From JABFWF01 sp035539135 (GTDB lineage: Bacteria > Pseudomonadota > Gammaproteobacteria > Xanthomonadales > Xanthomonadaceae), in contig DATLJD010000011.1 of the NCBI GenBank assembly GCA_035539135.1, forward strand, positions 118,009 through 182,008: a stretch of DNA of 64,000 nt, in the 5' to 3' direction. The translations under genes were made by a program, and so were the position numbers. The notes under the pieces are model-generated. The model searched no databases and had not been told where the DNA came from. It saw nothing but the letters and a program-made list of their open reading frames with translations. This document shows, piece after piece, positions 50,855 to 59,898 of this stretch (within the stretch, counting starts at the first letter, position 1; every line of letters starts with the position of its first letter).

Positions 50855-51793
50855 ATGCAACTCGACCCACACGGACGCCTGCGCCACCTGCTCACCCTCG
50901 AGGGCCTGCCGCGCGCGGTACTGGTGCGTCTGCTCGAGCGCGCGCAGGAACTGCTGCCGCACGCGCACGGCGGCAGCGATCTGCGCGAGGTCCTCGCCGG
51001 CAAGGCGGTGTGCACGCTGTTCTTCGAGCCGTCCACCCGCACCCGCTCGAGCTTCCTGCTGGCGGCGCAGCGGCTCGGCGCGGACACGCTGGTGTTCGAC
51101 GCCTCCACCTCCTCGACCAGCAAGGGCGAGACCGCGACCGACACGCTCAAGACGATCGAGGCGATGGGCGTGCACGGCTTCGTCGTCCGCCACAAGGTCG
51201 ATGGCGCGGTCGCGGCGCTGGCCGAGGTCGCGGCGCCCGGTACCGCGCTGCTCAACGCCGGCGACGGCCGCAGCGCGCACCCGACCCAGGGCCTGCTCGA
51301 CATGCTCACGCTGCGCCAGGCCAAGGGCGAGGATTTTTCCCGCCTGAAGGTGCTGATCGTCGGCGACGTGCGCCATTCGCGGGTCGCGCGCTCGGACCTG
51401 CACGCGTTGCGCACGCTGGGCGTGGGGGAGATCCGCGTATGCGGGCCGGAGTCGCTGCTGCCGCAGGACGACACCCTGGCGGGCTGCGTGGTCGGCGACG
51501 ACTTCGATGCGGCGCTGGAGGGCGTGGACGCGGTGATGATGCTGCGCCTGCAGCGCGAGCGGATGGTCGAGGGCCTCGTGAGTTCGCTCGACGGCTACCA
51601 CGCCGACTACGGTCTGACCGCGGCGCGCCTGCGCCGCGCCGCGCCGGACGCAGTGGTACTGCATCCGGGGCCGATGAACCGCGGGGTGGAGATCACCGAC
51701 GAGGTCGCCGATGGCCCGCAGTCGCTGGTCCTGCGCCAGGTGGCGAACGGGGTCGCGGTGCGGATGGCCGTGCTGGAGGCGCTGCTGGCCTGA
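50855..51793 (+). CDS. pyrB: Aspartate carbamoyltransferase catalytic subunit
   Basis: This is the committed step of pyrimidine synthesis. The 312-residue chain has the carbamoyl-phosphate motif FFEPSTRTRSSF at about 58-69, SKGETATDT, HPTQGLLDMLT, and MLRLQRERM. No pyrI regulatory gene follows; a strong hairpin comes four bases after the stop. In other gammaproteobacteria such chains pair with a dihydroorotase-like protein. Confidence 0.96.
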   Translation: MQLDPHGRLRHLLTLEGLPRAVLVRLLERAQELLPHAHGGSDLREVLAGKAVCTLFFEPSTRTRSSFLLAAQRLGADTLVFDASTSSTSKGETATDTLKTIEAMGVHGFVVRHKVDGAVAALAEVAAPGTALLNAGDGRSAHPTQGLLDMLTLRQAKGEDFSRLKVLIVGDVRHSRVARSDLHALRTLGVGEIRVCGPESLLPQDDTLAGCVVGDDFDAALEGVDAVMMLRLQRERMVEGLVSSLDGYHADYGLTAARLRRAAPDAVVLHPGPMNRGVEITDEVADGPQSLVLRQVANGVAVRMAVLEALLA

Positions 51794-51796
51794 GCG

Positions 51797-51824
51797 GCGG
51801 CGCCGGCGGGGTTGCCGGCGCCGC
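51797..51824. terminator. GC hairpin between pyrB and convergent lipoprotein gene
   Basis: An 11-base perfect stem (GCGGCGCCGGC and its complement) encloses a GGGGTT loop and fills most of a 40-base convergent gap. It has no U-tract, but its position fits a bidirectional transcription barrier. Confidence 0.55.
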
Positions 51825-51833
51825 GTGCGGACG

Positions 51834-52382
51834 TCAGCCCGCGTCGGCCTGCATGGCCTTGATCTTCGCGCCGATCTCGTCCTTGTGCTCCTGCACGAAG
51901 CGGACGTGCTGGTTGTCCTTCAGCTCCGGCGGCAGCTCCTTGATCGCACCGGCCTCGAGCATGCCGACGGCGAACAGCGCGCCCGTGACCGCCTCGGAGG
52001 TCATCGCGTAATCGCGCGTGGACAGGCCCGCCTCGTCGATCGCGGCGACGACCTTGGGCAGCGAATCGAGCCGCGCCACGTAGGCGTCGGTGCTTTCGCT
52101 GGCGTCCATCGCGGTCGCGTCTTCCAGCGCCGGATCCTGCTTGACCAGGTCGGCGATGTTGCGGGTCGCCTCCAGCCAGCGGTCCACGCCGTCCATGGTC
52201 AGCTCGAAGCTGGCGGTGTCGGACGCGGGTGCCGCTTCCTTCTGTTCCGTCTCGGCGGCCGCCGCCGGTGCCTCGACCGCGGGCGTGGTCGCGGCGGCGG
52301 GGTCGGTGGAGGGCGCGTCCTGGCCGTTGCAGGCGGCGAGGGCGAGGGCGAGGAGCGGCGAGGCGAGGCGTGCGATGCGCAT
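51834..52382 (-). CDS. Putative lipoprotein of unknown function
   Basis: The 182-residue protein has a lipobox LALAACNG (Cys18). A 40-residue Ala/Pro/Thr/Glu linker follows, then a helical domain of about 120 residues (FELTMDGVDRWLEATRNIADLVKQD). I do not recognise the family. It is probably an outer-membrane lipoprotein with the domain in the periplasm. It is monocistronic, flanked by the pyrB hairpin and mgtE. Confidence 0.8.
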   Translation of the reverse strand: MRIARLASPLLALALAACNGQDAPSTDPAAATTPAVEAPAAAAETEQKEAAPASDTASFELTMDGVDRWLEATRNIADLVKQDPALEDATAMDASESTDAYVARLDSLPKVVAAIDEAGLSTRDYAMTSEAVTGALFAVGMLEAGAIKELPPELKDNQHVRFVQEHKDEIGAKIKAMQADAG

Positions 52383-52486
52383 GGATTCTTCCGGTCGGGA
52401 GGAAAGGGCGGCTCTTGGCCGTGCGGGAAAGCGACGCGAAAAGCGCTTCCATCAGGACGCCCGATGCGCGTGTGGAATGGTGCGCG

Positions 52487-53848
52487 CTAACGGAGCAGCA
52501 ACAGCGTGGCCAGCCCGAGGAAGGTGAAGAACCCCATCACGTCGGTCACCGTGGTGAGGAAGATGCTGCTGGCCAGCGCCGGATCGTAGCCGAAGCGCTT
52601 GATCGTCACCGGCACCAGCACCCCGGCCAGCGCGGCGAACAGCAGGTTGAGGGTGAGCGCGGTCGCGATCACCAGCGACAGGCCGATGTTGTGGAACCAG
52701 ACCAGCACGATCGCCGCCAGCACCAGCCCCAGCGCGAGGCCGTTGAGCAGGGCGACGCGCACTTCCTTCCACAGCAGGGTGCGGATGTTGGACGCGCCGA
52801 CCTGGCCGAGCGCGAGGCCGCGCACCATCAGCGCCAGCACCTGGGTGCCGGCGTTGCCGCCCATCCCGGCGACGATCGGCATCAGCACCGCGAGCGCGAC
52901 CAGCTGCTCGATCGTGCCCTCGAACTCGCCGACGACCTTGGCGGCGAGGAAGGCGGTGGCGAGGTTGATCGACAGCCAGATCAGCCGCCGCCGCATCGCG
53001 CGCCAGACCGGGCTGAACAGGTCTTCCTCCTCGTCCAGGCCGGCCGCGCCCAACGCCTGGTGCTCGGCCTGCTCGCGGATGATGTCGACCACGTCGTCGA
53101 TGGTGATGCGGCCGAGCAGGATGTTGCTCTCGTCCACCACCGGCGCGCTGATCCAGTCGTGGTCGGAGAACTGGCGGGCGACGCTGCCCTCGGTCTCCTC
53201 GACCCGGATCGCCGGCTGCTCGTCGTCCATCAGCTGGTTGACCGGCGTGTTCGGCTCGCTGGTCAGCAGCGCCTGCAGCGCGATCCGGCCGAGGTACTGG
53301 TGGCGGCGGCTGACCACGTACAGGTGGTCGGTGTGGTCGGGCAGCTCGCCGCGCAGGCGCAGGTAGCGGAGCACGACGTCGACGGTGGTGTCGGCGCGCA
53401 CCGTCACCACGTCCGGGTTCATCAGGCGGCCGGCGGTGTCCTCGTCGTACGACAGCACCTGCTCCAGGCGCTCGCGGTTGTCGCGGTCCATCGACTTGAG
53501 GACTTCGTCGAGCACCGTGTCCGGCAGGTCCTCGACCAGGTCCGCGAGGTCGTCGATGTCGAGGTCCTCGACCGCGGCGACGATCTCGTCCGGGTCCATG
53601 TCCGCGAGCAGGCCCTCGCGCACCTCGTCGCCGACGTGCAGCAGCACCTCGCCGTCGTCCTCGGGATCGACCAGGCCCCAGACCACCGTGCGCTGCGCGG
53701 GCGGCAGCGATTCGAGCAGGTTGCCGATCTCGGCGGGCGCGAGCGTGTTGACCAGCCGCCGCACGGGGCCGAGGCGGCCGCTGTCGAGCGCGTCGGAGAG
53801 CAGACGCAGCTGGCGCGCGGTCTTGTCGTGGCGGACGGCTTCGGCCAT
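52487..53848 (-). CDS. mgtE: Magnesium transporter MgtE
   Basis: The 453-residue protein has the MgtE N domain (about 1-130, helical repeats with EIVAAVEDLDIDDLADLVEDLP). Two CBS domains follow at about 135-255, and a C-terminal five-helix pore contains ALAVLMPIVAGMGGNAGTQ. It admits Mg2+ and is gated by Mg2+ bound between the N and CBS domains. No ykkC or M-box-like leader is visible in the 158-base gap upstream, which shows no other feature. Confidence 0.95.
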   Translation of the reverse strand: MAEAVRHDKTARQLRLLSDALDSGRLGPVRRLVNTLAPAEIGNLLESLPPAQRTVVWGLVDPEDDGEVLLHVGDEVREGLLADMDPDEIVAAVEDLDIDDLADLVEDLPDTVLDEVLKSMDRDNRERLEQVLSYDEDTAGRLMNPDVVTVRADTTVDVVLRYLRLRGELPDHTDHLYVVSRRHQYLGRIALQALLTSEPNTPVNQLMDDEQPAIRVEETEGSVARQFSDHDWISAPVVDESNILLGRITIDDVVDIIREQAEHQALGAAGLDEEEDLFSPVWRAMRRRLIWLSINLATAFLAAKVVGEFEGTIEQLVALAVLMPIVAGMGGNAGTQVLALMVRGLALGQVGASNIRTLLWKEVRVALLNGLALGLVLAAIVLVWFHNIGLSLVIATALTLNLLFAALAGVLVPVTIKRFGYDPALASSIFLTTVTDVMGFFTFLGLATLLLLR

Positions 53849-54006
53849 GCCGGATTCCCGGTTTGCGGGTCGCGGCCACGAATGGCGCGACAGGGTCAGG
53901 CGTTCATCCGCGCATTATCGCCCGCGTCGCGCGTGTTTGCCCACCCTGGCCGAGCGCACCGTGGCGGTCGCGTGATCGGATGCCGGTCCGGGCGCGACGG
54001 ATTCGC

Positions 54007-55092
54007 TCAGCCGGCCGCGGCCAGGCGGGCGAGCTCGTCGGCCTGCTGCTCGCGCGCGAGCCGCTCGACCAGCGCGTCGAGGTTGCCTTCCAGCACGTTC
54101 GGCAGGTCGTACAGGGTCAGCCCCTCGACCCGGTGGTCGGTGATCCGGCCCTGCGGGTAGTTGTAGGTGCGGATGCGCTGGCTGCGGTCGCCGCTGCCGA
54201 CCTGCAGCTTGCGGTCGGCGGCCTGCGCGGCGGCGCGGCGCTCGATCTCGGCCTCGACCAGCATCGCGCGCAGGCGCTTCATCGCCTTGTCGCGGTTGGC
54301 GTGCTGGCTGCGCTCGGTCTGCGATTCGACCACGATGCCGCTGGGCAGGTGGGTGATGCGGATCGCCGATTCGGTCTTGTTGACGTGCTGGCCGCCGGCG
54401 CCGGAGGAACGGTAGGTGTCGACCTTGAGGTCGGCGGGATTGATCTCGACGGCGACGTCGCTCGCGTCCTCGGCGATGATCGCCACGGTCGCGGCGGAGG
54501 TGTGGATGCGGCCCTGCGACTCGGTCTCCGGGACGCGCTGCACGCGGTGGGTGCCCGACTCGAACTTCAGCTTCGAATACGCGCCGCGGCCCTCGACCCT
54601 GGCGACGACCTCCTTGTAGCCGCCGTGCTCGCCGGGGCTGGCCGACTCGACCTCGACCCGCCAGCCCTGCCGTTCGGCGTAGCGCGAATACATGCGGAAC
54701 AGGTCGCCGGCGAAGATCGCCGCCTCGTCGCCGCCGGTGCCGGCGCGCACTTCCAGGTAGAGGTTGCCGTCGTCGCGCGGGTCCTTCGGCACGAGGCCGG
54801 CCAGCAGTTCCGTTTCCAGGTCGGCAAGCCGAGCCTGCGCGGCGGCGATCTCCTCCTCGGCCAGTTCGCGCAACTCGGGATCGGCGCGCATCGCTTCGGC
54901 GGCGGCCAGGTCACGGCGTGCCCGCGCCTCCTCGGCGAAGGCGCGCGCGACCGGCTCGAGCTGGGCGAATTCGCGCGAGAGGTTGCGGAAACGTTCGTTG
55001 TCGGCGAGCACCGCGGGATCGGCGAGCAGCCGCTCGAGTTCCTCGCGGCGTTCGACCAGCGCTTCCAGCTTGCGGCGCAGGGCAGGGGTCAT
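54007..55092 (-). CDS. prfA: Peptide chain release factor 1
   Basis: The factor reads UAA and UAG stop codons and releases the peptide. The 361-residue protein has the GGQ motif in SSGAGGQHVNKTES near 235 and the codon-recognition PxT region in RVPETESQGRIHTSA. The usual PAT is PET here. RTYNYPQGRITDHR follows. It lies downstream of hemA on the same strand, as in many gammaproteobacteria. Confidence 0.96.
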   Translation of the reverse strand: MTPALRRKLEALVERREELERLLADPAVLADNERFRNLSREFAQLEPVARAFAEEARARRDLAAAEAMRADPELRELAEEEIAAAQARLADLETELLAGLVPKDPRDDGNLYLEVRAGTGGDEAAIFAGDLFRMYSRYAERQGWRVEVESASPGEHGGYKEVVARVEGRGAYSKLKFESGTHRVQRVPETESQGRIHTSAATVAIIAEDASDVAVEINPADLKVDTYRSSGAGGQHVNKTESAIRITHLPSGIVVESQTERSQHANRDKAMKRLRAMLVEAEIERRAAAQAADRKLQVGSGDRSQRIRTYNYPQGRITDHRVEGLTLYDLPNVLEGNLDALVERLAREQQADELARLAAAG

Positions 55093-55153
55093 GGACTGGA
55101 CTCGCGAAAACGAAACGAAGGGACGGAACAGCAGGCTTGGCGCGCGAGCGTCG

Positions 55154-56455
55154 CTAAGGATGCCTCGCCGTGTCGTCCGCCTCGTCGCCGGTCGCCTGCG
55201 CCCGGCCGGCGTCGTCCGCCGGGAACAGCTTCTCCGCCGCGCGCACCAGGTCCGCGTCGCCCTGCATCGCGGCCTGCCGCAACGCGGCCGTCGGTGCGTG
55301 CAGCAGGCGGTTGGTCAGGGTGTGGGCGAGGAAATCGAGCACGGCCTGCGGGTCGTGGCCGCGGGCGAGCTGCTGGCGCGCGCGTGCCAGCACGGTGTCG
55401 CGCGCGTGCTCGCCGTGCGCGCGCAGGCGGCGCAGCGGTTCGGCGTGGCGGCTGGCGAGCAGCGACTCGCGGAAGCGCGCGACCTGCAGGTCGACGATGG
55501 CTTCCGCGGCGTCGGCGGCCTCGCGCCGGCTGCGGCGGTTGTCCTCGACCACCTTCTCGAGGTCGTCGACGGTATACAGGAAGGCGTCGCCGAGTTGGGC
55601 CACGTCAGGCGCGATGTCGCGCGGCACCGCGAGGTCCAGCAGCAGCATCGGCCGGTGCTTGCGGCTGGCGAGCGCGGCGGCGACCTGCGCGCGGCGCAGG
55701 ATCGGCTCGCGGCTCGCGGTCGCCGAGAACACGATGTCGGCCTCGCCGAGATGGCGGTCGAGTTCGGTCAGCGGCAGGGCGACGCCGCCGTGGCGGCTGG
55801 CGAGGTCCTGCGCGTGGCTCAGGGTGCGGTTGGCGATCAGCAGGCGCTTGACCTGCGCCTGCACGAGGTGGCGCGCCACCAATTCGATGGTCTCGCCGGC
55901 GCCGACCAGCAACACCACCGAATCCTGCGGGCGGGCGAAGGATTCCTGCGCCAGCCGCACCGCCGCCGAGGCGACCGAGACCGGATTGGCGCCGATGCGG
56001 GTGTCGGTGCGGGCGCGCTTGGCGGTGACGAAGGCCTGCTGGAACAACCGGTCGAGCTGGTTGCCGAGCGCGCCGGCACCGCGCGCCGCCGCCCACGCCT
56101 GCTTCACCTGGCCGAGGATCTGCGGCTCCCCGAGCACCAGCGAATCAAGCCCCGTCGCCACCCGGAACAGGTGGCGCGCGGCATCCTCGTCGCGGTGGTG
56201 GTAGAGGTAGGCGTGCAGGTCGTCGCCGGCGTCGGCATGCGCGGCCAGCCACTCGGCCAGCGCGCGGCCGTCGCCGTCGGCGATCGCGTACAGCTCGGTG
56301 CGGTTGCAGGTGGACAGCAGCGCCGCTTCCTGCACGCCGGGCAGGGCGCGGATCGCCGCCAGCGCCTGCGGCAGCGCCGGTTCGGCGAACGCCACCCGTT
56401 CGCGCAGGTGGACCGGCGCGGTCTGGTGGTTGAGGCCGAGGGCGAACAGGCTCAT
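55154..56455 (-). CDS. hemA: Glutamyl-tRNA reductase
   Basis: This is the first step of C5 haem synthesis, reducing Glu-tRNA to glutamate semialdehyde. The 433-residue protein has the nucleophile Cys50 in LLSTCNRTELYA, GEPQILGQVKQAW, an NADPH motif VGAGETIELVARHL, and a C-terminal dimerisation helix. It is in one unit with prfA and divergent from the TPR-lolB-ispE operon. A TAAAAT box on the minus strand at 56509-56514 may be its -10. Confidence 0.96.
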   Translation of the reverse strand: MSLFALGLNHQTAPVHLRERVAFAEPALPQALAAIRALPGVQEAALLSTCNRTELYAIADGDGRALAEWLAAHADAGDDLHAYLYHHRDEDAARHLFRVATGLDSLVLGEPQILGQVKQAWAAARGAGALGNQLDRLFQQAFVTAKRARTDTRIGANPVSVASAAVRLAQESFARPQDSVVLLVGAGETIELVARHLVQAQVKRLLIANRTLSHAQDLASRHGGVALPLTELDRHLGEADIVFSATASREPILRRAQVAAALASRKHRPMLLLDLAVPRDIAPDVAQLGDAFLYTVDDLEKVVEDNRRSRREAADAAEAIVDLQVARFRESLLASRHAEPLRRLRAHGEHARDTVLARARQQLARGHDPQAVLDFLAHTLTNRLLHAPTAALRQAAMQGDADLVRAAEKLFPADDAGRAQATGDEADDTARHP

Positions 56456-56531
56456 GGCGACGGGCGCGCAGGGTGCGTGCGCTAAGCTTCCGGACGCGAA
56501 GGGCCGCCATTTTACGGCCCGGTGGCGGACG

Positions 56532-58226
56532 ATGCCCGAACGGCTGCGTTCAGTGTTGCATGCATTCATCGGCGCGGGCCTGCTGGCCTGCCTGCCGGCG
56601 TGGGCGGGCGCGGCGGCGCGCGCCACCGCGGCGCCGGCGGACGGCACCATGACCGCGGCCCTCGCCGGGGAGTTCGCGCTGCAGGCGGGCAAGCTCGACG
56701 AGGCCGCGCGCTGGTACCTGGAGGCCGCGCGCGCGACCCGGGGCGACGCCGGCCTGGCCGAACGGGCGACCCGGATCGCCCTGCTCGCCGGCGACGAGGA
56801 CCGCGCCGCGGACGCGCTCGCGCTATGGCGCCAGCGCGCGCCGGAAGCGCCAGCGATGCGTGGCGCGGAAGTCGCCCTGGCGCTGCGCGAGGGCGACGCG
56901 CGCACCGCCCGCCGTGGCCTGCGCGCGCTGCTGGCGCAGGGCGGTGCGGGTCGCGATGCCGGCTGGCGCCACGCGCTGGTCGCGCTCGGCAGCGGCGGCA
57001 AGGATCCGAAGCTGGCCGCGCGCCTGCTCGGCGAGATCATCGAGCGCGGGGAGATCCCGCCAGACCTGCAGGCGTGGCTGGCGTTCGGCGGCCTCGCCCA
57101 GCGGCTCGACCAGCCCGACCTCGCGGCGCGCGTGGTTGCCGCGATCGTCGAGCGCTTCCCGGGCGAACCGCGGGTAGCGCTGCTGCGGGTGGGCCAGCTG
57201 CGCGGGGTGGGCAAGCTCGACGAGGCCAAGGCGGCGCTGGACGCGCTGGCGCCGCCGCCGGCCGACGACACCGACCTGCGGCTGGCGATCGCCGGCGAGT
57301 ACGACGCCCTCGGCGAACCGGCGCGCGCGGCGCAGGTGCTCGCGCGCGGGCCGCAGGACGACCAGAGCTACAGCCTGCGCGCCGCGCTGCTGGCCAAGGC
57401 TGGGGACAAGGCCGCGCTGACCGCGCTGTACGAGGAACTGCGCGGCGATTCCACCACGCCGGACCCGCAGCGCCGCCTTCTGCTCGGTCAGGTCAGCGAG
57501 TTCCTGGAGCGCAACGAGGAGGCGCTGCAGTGGTACCGCAGCGTCCCCGGCGGCCCGCAGCGCTGGCAGGCGCGCCTGCGCGCGGCCAACGTGCTGCACG
57601 CGCTGGCGCGCACGGACGAGGCCTACGACGCGCTGCGCAAGCTGCAGGCGGAAGCCGACGCCGACGAGGACGCACGGCGCGACGCCTATCTGCTGGAGGC
57701 CGAGCTGCGCCACGGGGACGGCGACGCCGCCGGCGAACTTGACGCCTTCGCGCGCGGACTGGCCGCCTTCCCCGACGACGACGCCTTGCTGTACGCGCGC
57801 GCGCTGGCCTGGGAGCGACGCGACGACATCGCCCGCGCCGAGGCGGACTTCCGCCGCATCCTGGTCGCCGACCCGGACAACGTCGCCACCCTCAATGCGC
57901 TCGGCTACACCCTGGCCGACCGCACGACCCGCTACCAGGAGGCGCTGCAGCTGATCGACCGCGCGCGCGTCGCCGAGCCGGACAACCCGGCGATCATCGA
58001 CAGCTACGGCTGGGTGCTCTACCGCCTCGGTCGCCCGCGCGACGCCCTGCCGCAGCTGCGCCGCGCCTACGCCCTGCAGAAGGACGCGGAGATCGGCGCG
58101 CACCTGGCCGAGGTGCTGTGGACGATGGGCAGGAAGGCCGAGGCGCGCCGCTACTTCGAGGAAGCGCGCAAGCTCGACCCGGACAACCGCGCGCTGCAGC
58201 GCGCGCTGCGCGAGACCGGAGCATGA
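56532..58226 (+). CDS. TPR-repeat exported protein upstream of lolB
   Basis: The 564-residue protein has a weak signal peptide (LHAFIGAGLLACLPAWAGAAA) followed by TPR repeats along its whole length. The clearest are near the C-terminus (DDALLYARALAWERRDDIARAE, NPAIIDSYGWVLYRLGRPRDAL). This protein regularly precedes lolB in Xanthomonads and Pseudomonads, but its function is unknown. It is probably periplasmic or lipid-anchored (Cys20 in LLACLP is a possible lipobox). Its TGA overlaps the lolB ATG. Confidence 0.88.
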   Translation: MPERLRSVLHAFIGAGLLACLPAWAGAAARATAAPADGTMTAALAGEFALQAGKLDEAARWYLEAARATRGDAGLAERATRIALLAGDEDRAADALALWRQRAPEAPAMRGAEVALALREGDARTARRGLRALLAQGGAGRDAGWRHALVALGSGGKDPKLAARLLGEIIERGEIPPDLQAWLAFGGLAQRLDQPDLAARVVAAIVERFPGEPRVALLRVGQLRGVGKLDEAKAALDALAPPPADDTDLRLAIAGEYDALGEPARAAQVLARGPQDDQSYSLRAALLAKAGDKAALTALYEELRGDSTTPDPQRRLLLGQVSEFLERNEEALQWYRSVPGGPQRWQARLRAANVLHALARTDEAYDALRKLQAEADADEDARRDAYLLEAELRHGDGDAAGELDAFARGLAAFPDDDALLYARALAWERRDDIARAEADFRRILVADPDNVATLNALGYTLADRTTRYQEALQLIDRARVAEPDNPAIIDSYGWVLYRLGRPRDALPQLRRAYALQKDAEIGAHLAEVLWTMGRKAEARRYFEEARKLDPDNRALQRALRETGA

Positions 58227-58855
58227 GGCGGTTGCGCGGGTGGGCGACAGCGGCGATCGCGACCTGCCTGCTGGCGGCCTGCGCCGGCCGGCCGCTGCGC
58301 GCGCCGGGCCCGGCGTTGCCGGCCGAGGTTGCGCAGGCGCGCCAGGCCGAGCGCGAGGCCGCGCTGGCGGCGCAGCCGCACTGGTCGCTGCAGGGCAGGG
58401 TCGCGGTGTCCACCGCCGGCAGGGGCGGCAGCGGCCGGCTCGACTGGAACCAGGACGGTGCCGACTACGTCATCGCCCTCAGCGCCCCGGTCACCCGCCA
58501 GAGCTGGCGCCTGCGCGGCAGCCCCGGCCATGCCCGGCTGGAAGGCCTGGACGGCGGTCCGCGGGAAGGCGACGACGCGACCGCGCTGCTGCTGGAGGCG
58601 ACCGGCTGGCTGGTGCCGGTGGACGCGCTGGCGGCCTGGGTGCGCGGCGCCCGCGCCGCCGGCCATGGGCCCGCCGCCGTTGACTACGGCGCCGACGGCC
58701 AGCTCGCCGCCCTGCGCCAGGACGGCTGGTCGCTGCGCTATGCGGACTGGCGGCCGGCCGCCGGCCTGGCCATCGCCCTGCCGTACCGGGTCGAGGCGAC
58801 CCGCGGCGACGCCCGGGTGCGGCTGGTGGTGGACGCCTGGGACGAGGGCCCGTGA
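58223..58855 (+). CDS. lolB: Outer-membrane lipoprotein receptor LolB
   Basis: The protein takes lipoproteins from LolA and inserts them into the outer membrane. The 210-residue chain has a lipobox LLAACAG (Cys20) and a LolB-type barrel with WSLQGRVAVSTAGRGGSGRLDW. It is coupled to the TPR gene (ATGA) and to ispE (GTGA). Confidence 0.93.
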   Translation: MRRLRGWATAAIATCLLAACAGRPLRAPGPALPAEVAQARQAEREAALAAQPHWSLQGRVAVSTAGRGGSGRLDWNQDGADYVIALSAPVTRQSWRLRGSPGHARLEGLDGGPREGDDATALLLEATGWLVPVDALAAWVRGARAAGHGPAAVDYGADGQLAALRQDGWSLRYADWRPAAGLAIALPYRVEATRGDARVRLVVDAWDEGP

Positions 58856-59754
58856 CCGAGGCTGCGGTGGCGTCCGGCTGGTCGGCCTGGCCGGCGCCGG
58901 CGAAGCTCAACCTGTGCCTGCGCATCCCCGGGCGCCGCGCCGACGGCTACCACCTGCTGCAGACCGTGTTCCGCCTGCTGGAGTGGGGCGACACGATCCG
59001 CCTGCGGCCACGCGCGGACGGCGCGATCGTCCGCCACGGGCCCGGCGCACCCGGCGTGGCGGCCACCGAGGATCTCGTCGTGCGCGCCGCGCGTCTGCTG
59101 CAAGAGGCGGCCAACGGCAGCCAAGGCGCGGACATCATCGTCGATAAACGCATACCGACCGGGGGCGGCTTCGGCGGCGGCTCGTCCGACGCGGCGACCG
59201 TGCTGCTAGCCCTGGACGCGCTCTGGGACACCCGGCTGGGGCTGGATTCGCTCGCCGACCTCGGCCTGCGCCTGGGCGCCGACGTGCCGGTCTTCGTGCG
59301 CGGCGACAACGCCTGGGCCGAGGGCGTGGGCGAGCGGCTGACCCCGATCGCGCTGCCGCCCGCCTGGTACGTGCTCGCCGATCCGGGCGTCCACGTGCCG
59401 ACCGCATCACTCTTCCAAGCCCCTGAATTGACGCGGGATGCGGCCCCCGCGACAATAGCCGACTTCGTTTCGGGAACCCCGCTCGGCAACTGCTTCGAGC
59501 CGGTGTTGCGCCGCCGCGAGCCGGCCGTCGAGGCCGCCTTCGCCGCGCTGGCGCGGATCGGCACGCCGCGGTTGACCGGGACGGGCAGCGGCTGTTTCGT
59601 CGAATTCGCCGACCGCGAGTCCGCCGAAGCCGCGCTGGCGCAGCTGCCGCCGGGCCTGAAGGCCTGGGTCGCGGCGGGCGCCGCGCGCTCGCCGCTGCAC
59701 CGGATGCTCGAGGCGGGGACCGGAGAGCGCGCGCCGCAAGCGTCGCCGCGCTGA
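58852..59754 (+). CDS. ispE: 4-diphosphocytidyl-2-C-methyl-D-erythritol kinase
   Basis: This is the MEP pathway step that phosphorylates CDP-methylerythritol. The 300-residue GHMP kinase has PAPAKLNLCLRI at the N-terminus, the ATP loop PTGGGFGGGSSDAA, and LTGTGSGCFVEF. The GTG start overlaps lolB. Codons around ELTRDAAPATIADF (59420-59470) are less GC-rich than the rest, probably because a promoter is embedded there. Confidence 0.96.
   Translation: MTEAAVASGWSAWPAPAKLNLCLRIPGRRADGYHLLQTVFRLLEWGDTIRLRPRADGAIVRHGPGAPGVAATEDLVVRAARLLQEAANGSQGADIIVDKRIPTGGGFGGGSSDAATVLLALDALWDTRLGLDSLADLGLRLGADVPVFVRGDNAWAEGVGERLTPIALPPAWYVLADPGVHVPTASLFQAPELTRDAAPATIADFVSGTPLGNCFEPVLRRREPAVEAAFAALARIGTPRLTGTGSGCFVEFADRESAEAALAQLPPGLKAWVAAGAARSPLHRMLEAGTGERAPQASPR
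59428..59456 (+). promoter_or_regulatory. Putative promoter inside ispE for tRNA(Gln)-prs
   Basis: TTGACG (5 of 6) and GACAAT (4 of 6) are separated by exactly 17 bases, within ispE, about 320 bases before tRNA(Gln). A local dip in GC at third codon positions supports a constraint beyond coding. Confidence 0.4.
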
Positions 59755-59775
59755 CCGGCCCGGACCTGCAACAAC

Positions 59776-59852
59776 AGGGGCGTCGCCAAGTGGCCCAAGG
59801 CACCGGGTTTTGATCCCGGCATTCGCAGGTTCGAATCCTGCCGCCCCTGCCA
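59776..59852 (+). tRNA. tRNA-Gln (anticodon TTG)
   Basis: The 77-base cloverleaf includes an encoded CCA. The acceptor stem AGGGGCG pairs with CGCCCCT, the discriminator is G, and the anticodon stem CCGGG/CCCGG holds loop TTTTGAT. The T arm has GTTCGAATC. It lies between ispE and prs, a conserved place in this group. Confidence 0.97.
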
Positions 59853-59898
59853 TTCGCGCGTTGTTCCGCTCCACCCTCGGCCACCGACGACCGCCGCC

